A stretch of 64,000 nucleotides of DNA from Paeniroseomonas aquatica (GCF_030409335.1 NZ_JAUFPN010000178.1:55947-119946), one strand, 5' to 3'. Positions 26,774 through 35,831 are shown, counted from the stretch's first letter. Numbers and translations: made by a program. The notes: generated by a model not told the origin, from the sequence alone.

Positions 26774-28657
26774 TCAGGCCCGGTCCCGCACCACCCGCAG
26801 CACCGCGTCGGCGTAGCGCTCGAGCTTGCTGCGGCCGACGCCGGGGATCATCGCCAGCTCCTCGGCATCCTCCGGCCGCCGCTCGGCGATCGCCGCCAGC
26901 GTGTCGTTCTGGAAGATGACATAGGCCGGCACGCCCTGGTCGGCGGCCTCGCGCTTGCGCCACGCGCGCAGCGCGTCGAACAGCGCGTCGCCGGCCATGG
27001 CCGGCTCGGCGGCGCGGCCGGCGCGGGTGGTGCGCGGCTCGGCCCGGGCGGTCAGCATCTCCTCGCGCAGCAGCACCTTCTCCTCGCCCTTCAGGATCGG
27101 CCGCGCGGCATCGGTCGGCACCAGCTCGCCATGGTTCTCGATGGCGACGTCGAGCGCGCCGCGGGCGACCAGCTGCCGGGCGACGCCCTTCCAGGCGGCC
27201 TCCGACAGGTCGGTGCCGATGCCGAAGGTCTTCAGCTTGTCATGGGCGAATTGCGCCACCTTCGGCGTCAGCTTGCCGCGCAGCACGTCGACCACGTGGC
27301 CGAGGCCGAAGTGGGAGCCGTTGTTCAGCCGGGTCCGCAGCACCGCGCTCAGCAGCTTCTGCGCCGGGACGGTGCCGTCGAACAGCTTCGGCGGCTCGCG
27401 GCAGATGTCGCAGGCGCCGCAGCTCTCGGGGTTGTCGCCCTCGAGGGATTCGCCGAAGCACCGCAGCAGGATCTTGCGCCGGCAGGTCGCCGCCTCGGCG
27501 ATCGAGACCATGGCCTCGAGCCGCGCCCGCTCGATCCGCTTCTGCTCCGGCATGGCCGGGCTTTCCTGGATGCGGTGGCGGGCCAGCGCGATGTCGCCGG
27601 CGCCATACAGCAATAGGGCCCGGGCGGGCAGCCCGTCGCGGCCGGCGCGGCCGATCTCCTGGTACCAGCTCTCGGGCGACTTCGGCAGGTCGAGGTGGCA
27701 GACCCAGCGGACGTCGGGCCGGTCGATGCCCATGCCGAAGGCGATGGTCGCGGCCATGATGACGGCATCGCCGCGGGCGAAGCGGCGGTGGCTGTCCCGC
27801 TTGGCCGCCGGGTCCATGCCGGCGTGGAAGCAGAGCGCGTCGTGGCCGTCGGCGCGCAGCCATTCGGCGGTCTGCTCGGTCTTGGCCCGGGTGCCGCAGT
27901 AGACGATGCCGGCGCCGGCGCCGTCGCCGGCCGATTTCACGAAGGCCCGGAGCTGCGCCCGCTCCTGCTCCCGCGCCGCGGCGCTGATGAAGATGTTCGG
28001 CCGGTCGAAGCCGCCGCGGAACACCGGGCTGTCCTGCAGGCCGAGCTGGACCCGGATGTCCTCGACCGTGCGCGGGTCGGCGGTCGCGGTCAGCGCCAGC
28101 CGGGGCACATCGGGGAAGCGCTCGGCCAGCATGCCGAGGCCGCGGTATTCCGGGCGGAAGTGGTGGCCCCACTGGCTGACGCAATGCGCCTCGTCGATGG
28201 CGAACAGCGCGATCGGGTGCTCGGCCAGGCGGGTGAGGGTATTGTCGAAGGACAGCCGCTCGGGCGAGACATACAGCAGCTTGATGGCCCCGCGCGCCAG
28301 GTCCCGCCGGACCTCCCGCGCCTGGTCCTCCGGCAGGTCGGAGTGCAGCGCCGCCGCGGCGACGCCCTGCTGCCGCATGGCGGCGACCTGGTCCTCCATC
28401 AGCGCGATCAGCGGCGAGACCACGACGCCGAGGCCCTCGCGGCAGAGCGCCGGCACCTGGAAGCACAGCGACTTGCCGCCGCCGGTCGGCATCAGCACCA
28501 GGCCGGAGCCGCCCCCCAGCACGTGCCGGACGATCTCCTCCTGCCGGCCGCGGAAGCCGGTGTGGCCGAAGATGCGGTGCAGCACCTCGGCCGGGTCGGT
28601 GCCGGGCCGGACCGGCACCGGGGAGTCCATCGCAGCGGGCACGGGCAGATCGGGCAT
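26774..28657 (-). CDS. recQ: ATP-dependent DNA helicase RecQ
   Basis: A 627-aa 3'-5' helicase of recombination and fork repair. N-terminal helicase core: motif 0 GFRGRQEEIV, Walker A MPTGGGKSL, DEAH box AIDEAHCVSQWGH, SAT-type TATAD, motif VI QEIGRAGRDG. Then come the zinc-binding cysteines (CRRKILLRCFGE and CGACDIC), the winged helix, and a C-terminal HRDC domain (ALRAWRKREAADQGVPAYV to the end). This is the full RecQ domain set. The ATG at 28657 is the most upstream sensible start; an ATG at 28630 is an alternative. The long upstream open phase (to 30250) is spurious. Confidence 0.96.
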   Translation of the reverse strand: MPDLPVPAAMDSPVPVRPGTDPAEVLHRIFGHTGFRGRQEEIVRHVLGGGSGLVLMPTGGGKSLCFQVPALCREGLGVVVSPLIALMEDQVAAMRQQGVAAAALHSDLPEDQAREVRRDLARGAIKLLYVSPERLSFDNTLTRLAEHPIALFAIDEAHCVSQWGHHFRPEYRGLGMLAERFPDVPRLALTATADPRTVEDIRVQLGLQDSPVFRGGFDRPNIFISAAAREQERAQLRAFVKSAGDGAGAGIVYCGTRAKTEQTAEWLRADGHDALCFHAGMDPAAKRDSHRRFARGDAVIMAATIAFGMGIDRPDVRWVCHLDLPKSPESWYQEIGRAGRDGLPARALLLYGAGDIALARHRIQESPAMPEQKRIERARLEAMVSIAEAATCRRKILLRCFGESLEGDNPESCGACDICREPPKLFDGTVPAQKLLSAVLRTRLNNGSHFGLGHVVDVLRGKLTPKVAQFAHDKLKTFGIGTDLSEAAWKGVARQLVARGALDVAIENHGELVPTDAARPILKGEEKVLLREEMLTARAEPRTTRAGRAAEPAMAGDALFDALRAWRKREAADQGVPAYVIFQNDTLAAIAERRPEDAEELAMIPGVGRSKLERYADAVLRVVRDRA

Positions 28658-28737
28658 GGGAGTGTCATGCCATGTCCCGCCCCCCGCGTCAGCCGGCAAG
28701 CACCGGCCGCAACGGCTGCGGCGGCCGGCGCCCCGCG

Positions 28738-29139
28738 CTATTCGCCGATGAGGACTTCGACCCGGCGGCTCTCGACCGCCATCTGCTCGAAGGCCACGGG
28801 GCCGCGCGGCTCCAGCCGGATGCGCCCGCGGTCGATGCCGGAGGCGACCAGCTGGTCTGCCACGTTGCGGGCCCGCGCCTCGGCCAGGCTGCGGGCGAAG
28901 GCGGGGCTGCTGGCGGAATCGGGCGCGGCGAAGCCGCGCACCCGGACCGGGGCGCTGCCCATGGTCTTGGCCCGCTCGGCGAGGTCGGCGACCAGGGCCC
29001 CGGCATTCTCGTCGAGCGCCGCGCTGTCGGCGGTGAAGTAGATCACCGTCCGGGGCGCCGGGCGGGACGCCGTGCCGGGCGTTTGGCAGGCGGCGAGGCC
29101 GAGCAGCGGCAGGGCGGCGAACAGAAGGCGGCGGCGCAT
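28738..29139 (-). CDS. OmpA-domain lipoprotein
   Basis: A 133-aa lipoprotein. The signal peptide ends in the lipobox LAAC (C18), so the protein should be lipid-anchored, probably in the outer membrane. The remainder is one OmpA_C-like peptidoglycan-binding domain: VIYFTADSAALDENAGAL, VRVRGFAAPD, LAEARARNVADQLVASG and a closing RRVEVLIGE. The usual D/R pair that grips diaminopimelate is only partly recognisable. It lies between recQ and a radical SAM gene on the same strand, with 80 and 117 bases either side. Confidence 0.83.
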   Translation of the reverse strand: MRRRLLFAALPLLGLAACQTPGTASRPAPRTVIYFTADSAALDENAGALVADLAERAKTMGSAPVRVRGFAAPDSASSPAFARSLAEARARNVADQLVASGIDRGRIRLEPRGPVAFEQMAVESRRVEVLIGE

Positions 29140-29162
29140 CAGGATGACTCCGGAAAGGATGG

Positions 29163-29194
29163 GACTGATCAGTCGTGTAAACGCCCGCGGGCGT
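29163..29194. promoter_or_regulatory. Two perfect palindromes before the OmpA lipoprotein gene
   Basis: GACTGATCAGTC (29163-29174) and ACGCCCGCGGGCGT (29181-29194) are perfect palindromes six bases apart, ending 24 bases from the lipoprotein start. On the minus strand a TTGACG hexamer overlaps the outer edge and could be a -35 element. Candidate promoter/operator region. Confidence 0.35.
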
Positions 29195-29256
29195 CAACCG
29201 TTGAGGGTGGCCTCCGGCGCATCCAGGCGGCTTGGCGGCAGCGGCGGCCCGCCGCC

Positions 29257-30216
29257 TCAGCGCGAGCAGGCGGCCCCGCCGAGCACGCAGAAGCGGGCGC
29301 AATGCGGGTGGTTCAGCGCCACCGGGCGGGACGCCTCGGCCAGGGTCCCGCCCAGCTCGAACTGCGGGTCGTAGGGCAGCAGCGTGCAGGCGACCACCGC
29401 CGGCCGCGCCGCCCCGCGCCGCTTCACCACCATGCGCGAGGAGGCGCACATCAGGCTCTCCGGGCTGAGCCGCAGCAGGCCCCAGCAGGCGGTGGTGATC
29501 TCCGGCACGTCGACCGCGGCATCCATCTCGGGGAAGAGCATCAGCGCCACCGGGTCGGCGGCATCGACCGGGATGCCCCGGTCGGCAAAGAGCGCGGCGA
29601 AGCCGGCCCGCAGCGCCGCCTCCCCTTCCCCGCCGAAGGCGGCGCGGCCGGCGACGTTCACCCGGAAGCCGTTCTGCGCCAGCCAGGCCAGCCCCTCGAT
29701 GGCGACGGCGAAGCTGCCGTCCTGGCGTTCGAGGTCGTGCAGCAGGGCGCCGTAATGGTCGAGGCTGACCCGGAGCGTCAGCCGGTCGCCGTAGCGGTCG
29801 CGCAGCGCCAGCAGCGCCGCGGCCTGGTTGCGCATCGGCTTCATCGCGTTGGTCAGCACCAGGGCGCGGTGGCCGCGGGCCAGCGCCTCCTCCAGCATCG
29901 CCGGCAGGTCGCGGTTGAGGAAGGGCTCGCCGCCGGTGAAGCCGATCTCCTCGACCGGCAGCGCGTCCCGCTCGATCTCCTCGAGGAAGGTGCGGCACTC
30001 GGCGGCGGTCAGGTAGACCAGCGCGTCGTTGCGCGGGCTGCTCTCGATGTAGCAGTTGCGGCAGGTGACGTTGCACAGCGTGCCGGTGTTGAGCCAGAGG
30101 GTGCGCAGCCCGGCGAGCGCCACGCTGGCCCGCGCCTCCCCCCGGGCGGTCAGCTGCGGGTCGCGGAATTTGGCCGGGTCCAGGCGAAGCGGGGCAACGG
30201 GGGGGCTGACGGACAC
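29257..30216 (-). CDS. Radical SAM protein with cysteine-rich C-terminus
   Basis: A 319-aa predicted radical SAM enzyme. The 4Fe-4S motif CNVTCRNC is at C48/C52/C55 and the SAM-binding GGEP in FTGGEPFLN. The C-terminal third has many Cys (CWGLLRL, MCASSRMV, VACTLLP, HCARFCVLGGAACS), resembling an auxiliary SPASM-like cluster site. Substrate unknown, with no peptide precursor visible next to it. The start is a GTG at 30216 with AAGGAG eight bases upstream; an open extension to 30321 lacks such a site. Divergent from an HWE kinase. Confidence 0.84.
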   Translation of the reverse strand: MSVSPPVAPLRLDPAKFRDPQLTARGEARASVALAGLRTLWLNTGTLCNVTCRNCYIESSPRNDALVYLTAAECRTFLEEIERDALPVEEIGFTGGEPFLNRDLPAMLEEALARGHRALVLTNAMKPMRNQAAALLALRDRYGDRLTLRVSLDHYGALLHDLERQDGSFAVAIEGLAWLAQNGFRVNVAGRAAFGGEGEAALRAGFAALFADRGIPVDAADPVALMLFPEMDAAVDVPEITTACWGLLRLSPESLMCASSRMVVKRRGAARPAVVACTLLPYDPQFELGGTLAEASRPVALNHPHCARFCVLGGAACSR

Positions 30217-30329
30217 GCGGCGGGCTCCTTGCGAGGCAGGCGGCAGGCAACAGGGTATTCGCCGGGGCCGGCCAGCCGGATACCGCGCCACCCTAACGCG
30301 GCAGCCGGGCAAAGGCGGCATCCCCTCGG

Positions 30330-30353
30330 GCCGGAGTCCGATCCGGCTTTTTT
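30330..30353 (+). terminator. Intrinsic terminator in the divergent gap before the second HWE kinase
   Basis: GCCGGA-GTCCGA-TCCGGC followed by six T on the plus strand. The stem is short (6 bases) but the T-run is clean. No plus-strand gene lies upstream, so it would stop antisense transcripts or act as a leader attenuator for the kinase 76 bases downstream. Between it and the kinase, GTTTCA and TATTGT hexamers 17 bases apart could form the kinase promoter. Confidence 0.55.
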
Positions 30354-30428
30354 CCGGCGTATCGTTTCAGATGCGTCGGAATATGTTATTGTCAGGCCGA
30401 AACCGAATTGCGCCCGGGAGGACGACCC

Positions 30429-32498
30429 ATGTCCGGAATGGCGATCCCCGCGACGACCCGGCTGCGGCAGCGCGGCCTGGCCTCCTGGCGCCGCGCCGCC
30501 GCCCCTGCCGCCCCCGGGGCCGCCCGCCTGCCCGGCCTGGGCCTCGCCCTGCTGGCCGCGGTGCTGCTGCCGGTCCTGACCCTTTCCGCCATGAGCCGCA
30601 TCAGCTGGCTGGCCAGCTGGTCCGGCGCCGAGCGGGAGCTCTCGCGCAGCGCCGAGGCGGCGGCGGAATACGCCGTCCGCACCATCGAGGCCCAGCGCTT
30701 CGCCGCCGACGTGACCAACGACCTGCTGCAGGGCCTGTCGGACGCCGAGGTGCGGGACCGGGAAGCCGAGCTGCACCAGGCCCTGGCGCGGCTGGCCGGC
30801 CGGCTGGCCCTGGTGCGGCACATCACCGTCTCGGACCGCGAGGCCCGGGTGCTGCTCAGCACCAGCACCGCCTCGGTGCCGCAGCCGCTGTCCCTCGCCG
30901 ACCGGGACTGGGTGATCGCGCTGCGCCAGCCCGGGGCGCCCCGCTGGCACGTCAGCCGGCTCTTCGCCGGCCGGCTCGACGGCCGGCTCTTCTTCGCCGT
31001 CAACCGGCGCCGCGAGGCGGGCGGCAACGGCCTGGCGGCCGGCGCCTACGACGGCGCCATCAGCGTCTCCATGGATCCGAACGCGGTCGCCGCCGGCTTC
31101 ACCGCGCTGGGCGGCGAGCCCGGGGACGTCACCGCCCTGGTGCGCTCGGACGGCGAGGTGCTGGTGCGGACGCCGGGCGCCCAGGAGGCCCTGCCGCCGA
31201 TCCCGGCCGGCAGCGCCCTGCGCCGGGCCGCGGCCGAGGGGCGGGCGCGGGGCAGCTACGTCGGCCACCCCCTCGCCGGCAACGCCGGCCAGGCCGGCGC
31301 CCGCCGGCTCATCGCCTTCCGCCAGGTGGCGGACCTGCCGCTCTATGTCACCGTCGCCAGGCCGCAGCGGCTCATCGCCGCGCAGTGGCGCCGGACCGTC
31401 GCGCGGCAGCTCGCCATCGGCGTCCCGGCCTCGCTGCTGGTCATCGGCCTCGCCCTGCTGGCGCTGCGGCGGAGCCGGGCGGCGGCGGCGGCCGAGGCGG
31501 CGCTGCAGCGGGAGACGGCGCAGCGCGCCGTGGCCGAGGCGCGGCAGCAGGCCGGGGCCGAGTTCCGCGCCGTCTTCGACAGCGGCATCATGGGCATGGC
31601 GATCATCGATTTGCGGGACTGGCGGGCGCTGGCGGTCAACGACCGGCTGCTGGAGATGACCGGGCTGCGGCGGGCGGAGCTGCCGGCGCGCGGCATCGCC
31701 TGGCCGCCGCCCGGGCCCGCGGCGGGCGCGGCCGGCCCCTACTGGCCGCCGGTCGAGCGGGACTGGCTGCGGCCGGACGGCTCCGCCCTGCCGCTGCGCC
31801 TCGCCTCCGCCCTGCTGCCGGGCCGGCCGGGCCGCTGCGTCGTCATCGCCCAGGATATCACCGAGCAGCGGCAGGCGGAGCACCGCCGCGACCTGCTGCG
31901 CCGGGAGGTCGACCACCGCGCCAAGAACGCGCTGGCCACCGCCCGCGCCGCCCTGCGGCTGACCCGCGCCCCGGACCTCGACAGCTTCGTCCGCGCCGTC
32001 GACGGCCGGATCAGCGCCCTGGCCGAGGCCATGTCGGTGCTGGCCGACACCGGCTGGGAGGGGGCCGAGCTGGAGACCCTGCTGGCCACCGCGGTGAAGC
32101 CCTTCGAGAGCCAGGGCGACGGCGCCCGGCCCCGCATCAGCCTCGCCGGCCCCGGCCTGACCCTGGCCCCGACCGCGGTGCAGCCGCTTGCCATGGCCAT
32201 CCACGAGCTGGCGACCAACGCGACGAAATACGGCGCCCTCTCGGTCGCCGGGGGCGAGGTCTCGATCCGCTGGGAGATGGTCCGGGCCACGCCGCCGCAG
32301 CTGCGGATCCTCTGGCGCGAGAGCGGCGGGCCGGCCGCCGGGCAGCCGCCGGCGCGGCCCGGCTTCGGCACCCGGGTGCTGGAGGCGACCATCCGCAGCC
32401 AGCTCGGCGGCAGCTTGACCCAGCACTGGCAGGAGGCCGGGCTGGCCTGCGAGATCGGGATGCCGGCGGCCCGGGTGCTGCGCGGCGCCGAGGCCTGA
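30429..32498 (+). CDS. HWE-family sensor histidine kinase (second copy)
   Basis: Membrane histidine kinase of 689 aa with the same plan as the one at 7554-9626. It has TM1 about 36-55, a periplasmic sensor region about 56-322, TM2 about 325-347, PAS about 375-480, and an HWE core with H496 in EVDHRAKNALA. The N-box is HELATNATKYGALS, the W-x-E is LWRESGG and the G-box is GFGTRVLEA. Core similarity to the first copy is obvious, while the sensor regions differ. The ATG at 30429 is preceded by GGGAGGA. No response regulator is adjacent. It converges on cydC with seven bases between stops. Confidence 0.88.
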   Translation: MSGMAIPATTRLRQRGLASWRRAAAPAAPGAARLPGLGLALLAAVLLPVLTLSAMSRISWLASWSGAERELSRSAEAAAEYAVRTIEAQRFAADVTNDLLQGLSDAEVRDREAELHQALARLAGRLALVRHITVSDREARVLLSTSTASVPQPLSLADRDWVIALRQPGAPRWHVSRLFAGRLDGRLFFAVNRRREAGGNGLAAGAYDGAISVSMDPNAVAAGFTALGGEPGDVTALVRSDGEVLVRTPGAQEALPPIPAGSALRRAAAEGRARGSYVGHPLAGNAGQAGARRLIAFRQVADLPLYVTVARPQRLIAAQWRRTVARQLAIGVPASLLVIGLALLALRRSRAAAAAEAALQRETAQRAVAEARQQAGAEFRAVFDSGIMGMAIIDLRDWRALAVNDRLLEMTGLRRAELPARGIAWPPPGPAAGAAGPYWPPVERDWLRPDGSALPLRLASALLPGRPGRCVVIAQDITEQRQAEHRRDLLRREVDHRAKNALATARAALRLTRAPDLDSFVRAVDGRISALAEAMSVLADTGWEGAELETLLATAVKPFESQGDGARPRISLAGPGLTLAPTAVQPLAMAIHELATNATKYGALSVAGGEVSIRWEMVRATPPQLRILWRESGGPAAGQPPARPGFGTRVLEATIRSQLGGSLTQHWQEAGLACEIGMPAARVLRGAEA

Positions 32499-32505
32499 GC
32501 CGACG

Positions 32506-34152
32506 CTACCCCGCCGCCTGCCGCGCCCAGCCGCCGGCCAGCAGCAGGATGCGGCCCGGCCGTTCCACCCCGGTCAGGCGGTGGGTGATGAGGATGACGG
32601 TGCGGCCGGTGGTCACCGCCTCCAGCGTCTCGAGGAAGGCCCGCTCGGTCTCGGCATCGAGGCCGGCGGTGGGCTCGTCCAGGATCAGCACCGGCGCCGC
32701 CGAGAGCAGCACCCGGGCCAGCGCCAGCCGCCGCGCCTGGCCGCCGGAGAAGCGGGCGCCGCCCTCGCCGCAGCGGGTCTCGAGCCCTTCCGGCAGGGCC
32801 CGCACCAGGGTGCCGATCCCGGCCCGGTCGAGCGCCCGCCACAGCGCCGCCTCCGGCGCCAGCGGGGCTGCGATGCGGAGGTTGGCGGCGATGCTGTCGT
32901 CGAACAGCCTTGCGTCCTGGGTCAGGCAGGCGATCCGGCGGCGGACGTCGGCGGCCGCCAGGGTGGCGATGTCGACCCCGCCCAGGGTGATCCGCCCGGC
33001 CTGCGGCGCCGCCAGCTTCAGCAGCAGCGCGGCGAGGCTCGACTTGCCGATGCCGGAGGGGCCGAGCAGGGCGAGGTGGCTGCCCTCGGCGATCTCCAGC
33101 TCCAGCCCCGCGAAGACCGCCGGGCGGTCCGGCGCCCAGCGGAAGTCGAGCCCCTCGATCCGCAGCGCGTGGCCGGTGGGCAGTGCGGCCGGCCGGGCCG
33201 GCTCGGTCAGCGGCGCCGGGGCGTCGGCCGCCTCGAACAGCCGGCGGGCGCCGGCGGCGGCGGCGGCGAGCGCGGTGCCGGCCCGCGGCAGGATGCCGAT
33301 GCTCTCGGCGGTGGCGAGCGCCAGGAACAGCGCCAGCACCGCCAGCGCCACCCCGGCGCTGCCGGCGGCCAGCCCCCAGGCCAGGGCGCCGAGCAGGGCG
33401 GCCTGGGTCAGCAGGGTGCCGGCGGCACCGGCGAGGGCGGCGCGGCCAGCCAGCCGGCGCTGCGCTTGCCCGAGGCTGGTCGCCTCCCGCGCCAGCGCGG
33501 CGCCGGCCGCGGCCTCGCCATTGGCGGCGAGCGTGTCCTCGATCCCGAGCAGCGGGTCGACGGCGGCGGCGCGCAGGCGCCCCTGGGCCTCGGCCGCCTC
33601 GGTCGCGGCACGGGCGGCGCCGGGGGCGAGCAGCAGCGGCAGCGCCAGGGCGACGGCCAGCGGCAGGGCCACGGCGGCGGCCAGCAGCGGCGCGCCGAGC
33701 AGCAGCGCCGCGACCACCGCCACCATGGCCAGCGCCGCGGCGACCGGGATGATCACCTTGAGATAGAGCCCGTCCAGCGCCTCGACATCCGCCACCATCC
33801 GGCCGAGCAGGTCGCCCGAGCGGCGCAGCCCGATGCCGGCCGGCAGGCGCTCGGCCAGCCGGCGGAAGAACCAGACCCGGGTATCGGCCAGCGCCCGGAA
33901 GGTGGCGGCGTGCGTGACCATGCGCTCGGCCCAGCGGGCGGCGGGCCGGAGGCCGATCAGCGGCCGCAGCAGCAGGAAGGCGACGGTGCCGGCCACCGCG
34001 GCGCCGCCCAGCACGGCGGCGACCGCCTGGCCCGCCAGCGCCAGCAGCGCCGCGCCGATCAGCGCCGAGAGCATGGTGATGCCGACGCCGGCCAGCAGCC
34101 AGCCGGTGCGGCCGCGCCAGAGGCCGAGGACGCGGAGCAGGTCGGCGGTCAC
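32506..34152 (-). CDS. cydC: Thiol reductant ABC exporter subunit CydC
   Basis: A 548-aa half transporter. The six-segment membrane domain (about 1-310) is followed by an ATPase with Walker A GPSGIGKSS, signature FSGGQARRLALAR, Walker B VLILDEPTAGLD and H-loop ITHRL. With CydD it exports glutathione/cysteine (and was found to bind heme) to the periplasm and is needed for assembly of cytochrome bd and c-type cytochromes. The start overlaps the stop of cydD by four bases (ATGA). cydAB, often next to cydDC, is not in this window. Confidence 0.91.
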   Translation of the reverse strand: MTADLLRVLGLWRGRTGWLLAGVGITMLSALIGAALLALAGQAVAAVLGGAAVAGTVAFLLLRPLIGLRPAARWAERMVTHAATFRALADTRVWFFRRLAERLPAGIGLRRSGDLLGRMVADVEALDGLYLKVIIPVAAALAMVAVVAALLLGAPLLAAAVALPLAVALALPLLLAPGAARAATEAAEAQGRLRAAAVDPLLGIEDTLAANGEAAAGAALAREATSLGQAQRRLAGRAALAGAAGTLLTQAALLGALAWGLAAGSAGVALAVLALFLALATAESIGILPRAGTALAAAAAGARRLFEAADAPAPLTEPARPAALPTGHALRIEGLDFRWAPDRPAVFAGLELEIAEGSHLALLGPSGIGKSSLAALLLKLAAPQAGRITLGGVDIATLAAADVRRRIACLTQDARLFDDSIAANLRIAAPLAPEAALWRALDRAGIGTLVRALPEGLETRCGEGGARFSGGQARRLALARVLLSAAPVLILDEPTAGLDAETERAFLETLEAVTTGRTVILITHRLTGVERPGRILLLAGGWARQAAG

Positions 34153-35831
34153 GCCTGGATCGCCCGGTTGCTGCCGGCGACCCGGCCGCCGCTGATCTCG
34201 AGCACCCGGCCCAGCCGGGCGCGGGCGGCGGCGGAATGGCTGGCGATGATGGCGGTGCGGCCCAGGCAGAGCTTCAGCAGGCTGTCGATCACCTCGGCCT
34301 CGGTGCCGGGGTCGAGATGCGCGGTCGGCTCGTCCAGCAGGACCAGCGGGGTGTCGCGCAGGAAGGCGCGGGCCAGCGCCACCCGCTGCGCCTGGCCGCC
34401 CGAGAGGCCCCAGCCGCCCTCGCCCACCAGGGTATCGAGCCCCTGCGGCAGGCCGGCGGCGAAATCCGCGACCCGGGCGGCGCGGGCGGCGGCCTCGACC
34501 TGCGCCGCGGTGGCCTCCGGCCGGGCGAAGCGGATGTTCTCCCGCAGGCTGGCGCGGAAGAGGTGCGGCTTCTGCCCGATGTAGGAGGAGATCCGGCGCA
34601 GCTCGGCCGGGCGCAGCGCCGTGGCGTCCTGGCCGTTGATCGCGATGCGCCCGGCCTCGGGCCGGTTGAAGCCCATCAGCAGCCGCAGCACCGAGGACTT
34701 GCCGGCGCCCGAGGGCCCGGCCAGCACCAGCGTCTCCCCGGCATTGACCCGGAAGGACAGGCCATCGAGGGCCGGGGCGCGGGCGGCGTCGTAGCTGAGC
34801 CGGACCTCGGTGAAGGTGACCACCACCTTGGGCGGCATCTCCTGCAGCAGCAGCCCCTCCGGCTCGGGCTCCAGCAGCAGCGGCGCCAGGGCGGCGGCGG
34901 CGCCGGCGGCGGCCATGCGCTCGTGGTAGGCGGCGGCGAAGGCCCGCAGCGGGGCGAAGAAGGCCGGGACCAGCAGCAGGCAGAAGAGCCCGGCGGTCGG
35001 GTCGCCGCCGGGCAGCCCGCCGTGCCGCCAGGCGATGCAGGCGAGCGCCAGCGCCGAGAGCAGTTCCAGCGCGGTGCCCGAGAGGAAGGCGACCCGCAGC
35101 ACCTTCATGGTGCGGACGCGGAGTTCGTCGGCCGCCTCGCCCAGTGCCTCGGCCTCGGCCTCCTGCCGGTTGAACAGCACCAGCGTCGGCAAGCCGCGCA
35201 TGCGGTCGAGGAAGCGGCCGGAGAGCCGCTCCAGGGATTCGAACTGGCGGCGGCTGGCGGTCGCCGCGCCGATGCCGGTGGCGGCCATGGCGAAGGGATA
35301 CAGCAGGCCGGCGATGGCCAGCAGCAGGCCGCTTTGCGGGTCGGCCCAGGTGGCGGCGGCGATGACCAGCAGCGGCGCCAGCAGGGCCAGGGTCGCGGTC
35401 GGCAGCCAGCGGCCGAAGTAGCCGTCCAGCGCCTCGACCCGGTCGACCACGAGGCTGGCCCGCTCCCCCACGCCGCGCGGGTCGGCCGGGCCGGCGGCGA
35501 GCAGCCGGGCGAAGGTGAGGTCGCGCAGCCGGGTGCGGGCGGCCTCCCCGGCGGCGAGCTGGGCGCGTTCCTGGGCCAGGCCCAGCGCGACGCCGAGCGC
35601 CGCCAGCGCCGCGGCGGCGGCAAGCTCGGGCCAGCCGGCCGCGGCCGAGCCAGCGAGCTGGCCCAGCAGCGCCGCCAGCAGCCGGGCCACCAGCCAGGTG
35701 GTGCCCAAGGCCGCCAGGGTCGCGGCCACGCCGAGGCCGACGGGCAGCATCACATGCGCACGGAGCGCCCGGGATTCACGGCGCAGCAGGATGCGCGCCG
35801 CATCCTGCTGGCCAGCCGAGGAAGAAGCCAT
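34149..35831 (-). CDS. cydD: Thiol reductant ABC exporter subunit CydD
   Basis: A 560-aa partner of CydC. The membrane domain includes LVVDRVEALDGYFGRWLP and LVLFNRQEAEAEAL; the ATPase has Walker A GPSGAGKSS, signature LSGGQAQRVALARAF and Walker B LVLLDEPTAHLD. Order cydD-cydC and the ATGA overlap are those of the conserved operon. It starts 91 bases from the divergent deacetylase gene; that gap should hold both promoters, though I see no clear consensus. Confidence 0.91.
   Translation of the reverse strand: MASSSAGQQDAARILLRRESRALRAHVMLPVGLGVAATLAALGTTWLVARLLAALLGQLAGSAAAGWPELAAAAALAALGVALGLAQERAQLAAGEAARTRLRDLTFARLLAAGPADPRGVGERASLVVDRVEALDGYFGRWLPTATLALLAPLLVIAAATWADPQSGLLLAIAGLLYPFAMAATGIGAATASRRQFESLERLSGRFLDRMRGLPTLVLFNRQEAEAEALGEAADELRVRTMKVLRVAFLSGTALELLSALALACIAWRHGGLPGGDPTAGLFCLLLVPAFFAPLRAFAAAYHERMAAAGAAAALAPLLLEPEPEGLLLQEMPPKVVVTFTEVRLSYDAARAPALDGLSFRVNAGETLVLAGPSGAGKSSVLRLLMGFNRPEAGRIAINGQDATALRPAELRRISSYIGQKPHLFRASLRENIRFARPEATAAQVEAAARAARVADFAAGLPQGLDTLVGEGGWGLSGGQAQRVALARAFLRDTPLVLLDEPTAHLDPGTEAEVIDSLLKLCLGRTAIIASHSAAARARLGRVLEISGGRVAGSNRAIQA

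Noticed and set aside
28658..30250. N-terminal extension of RecQ to 30250
   Set aside because: The extra 530 codons overlap the lipoprotein and radical SAM genes in another phase and are compositionally random; the known RecQ domains all lie after 28657.
30056..33766. A 1236-codon plus-strand frame spanning the radical SAM, kinase and cydC genes
   Set aside because: It crosses genes on both strands with low-complexity Arg/Ala/Pro sequence; the real kinase and CydC motifs lie in other phases.
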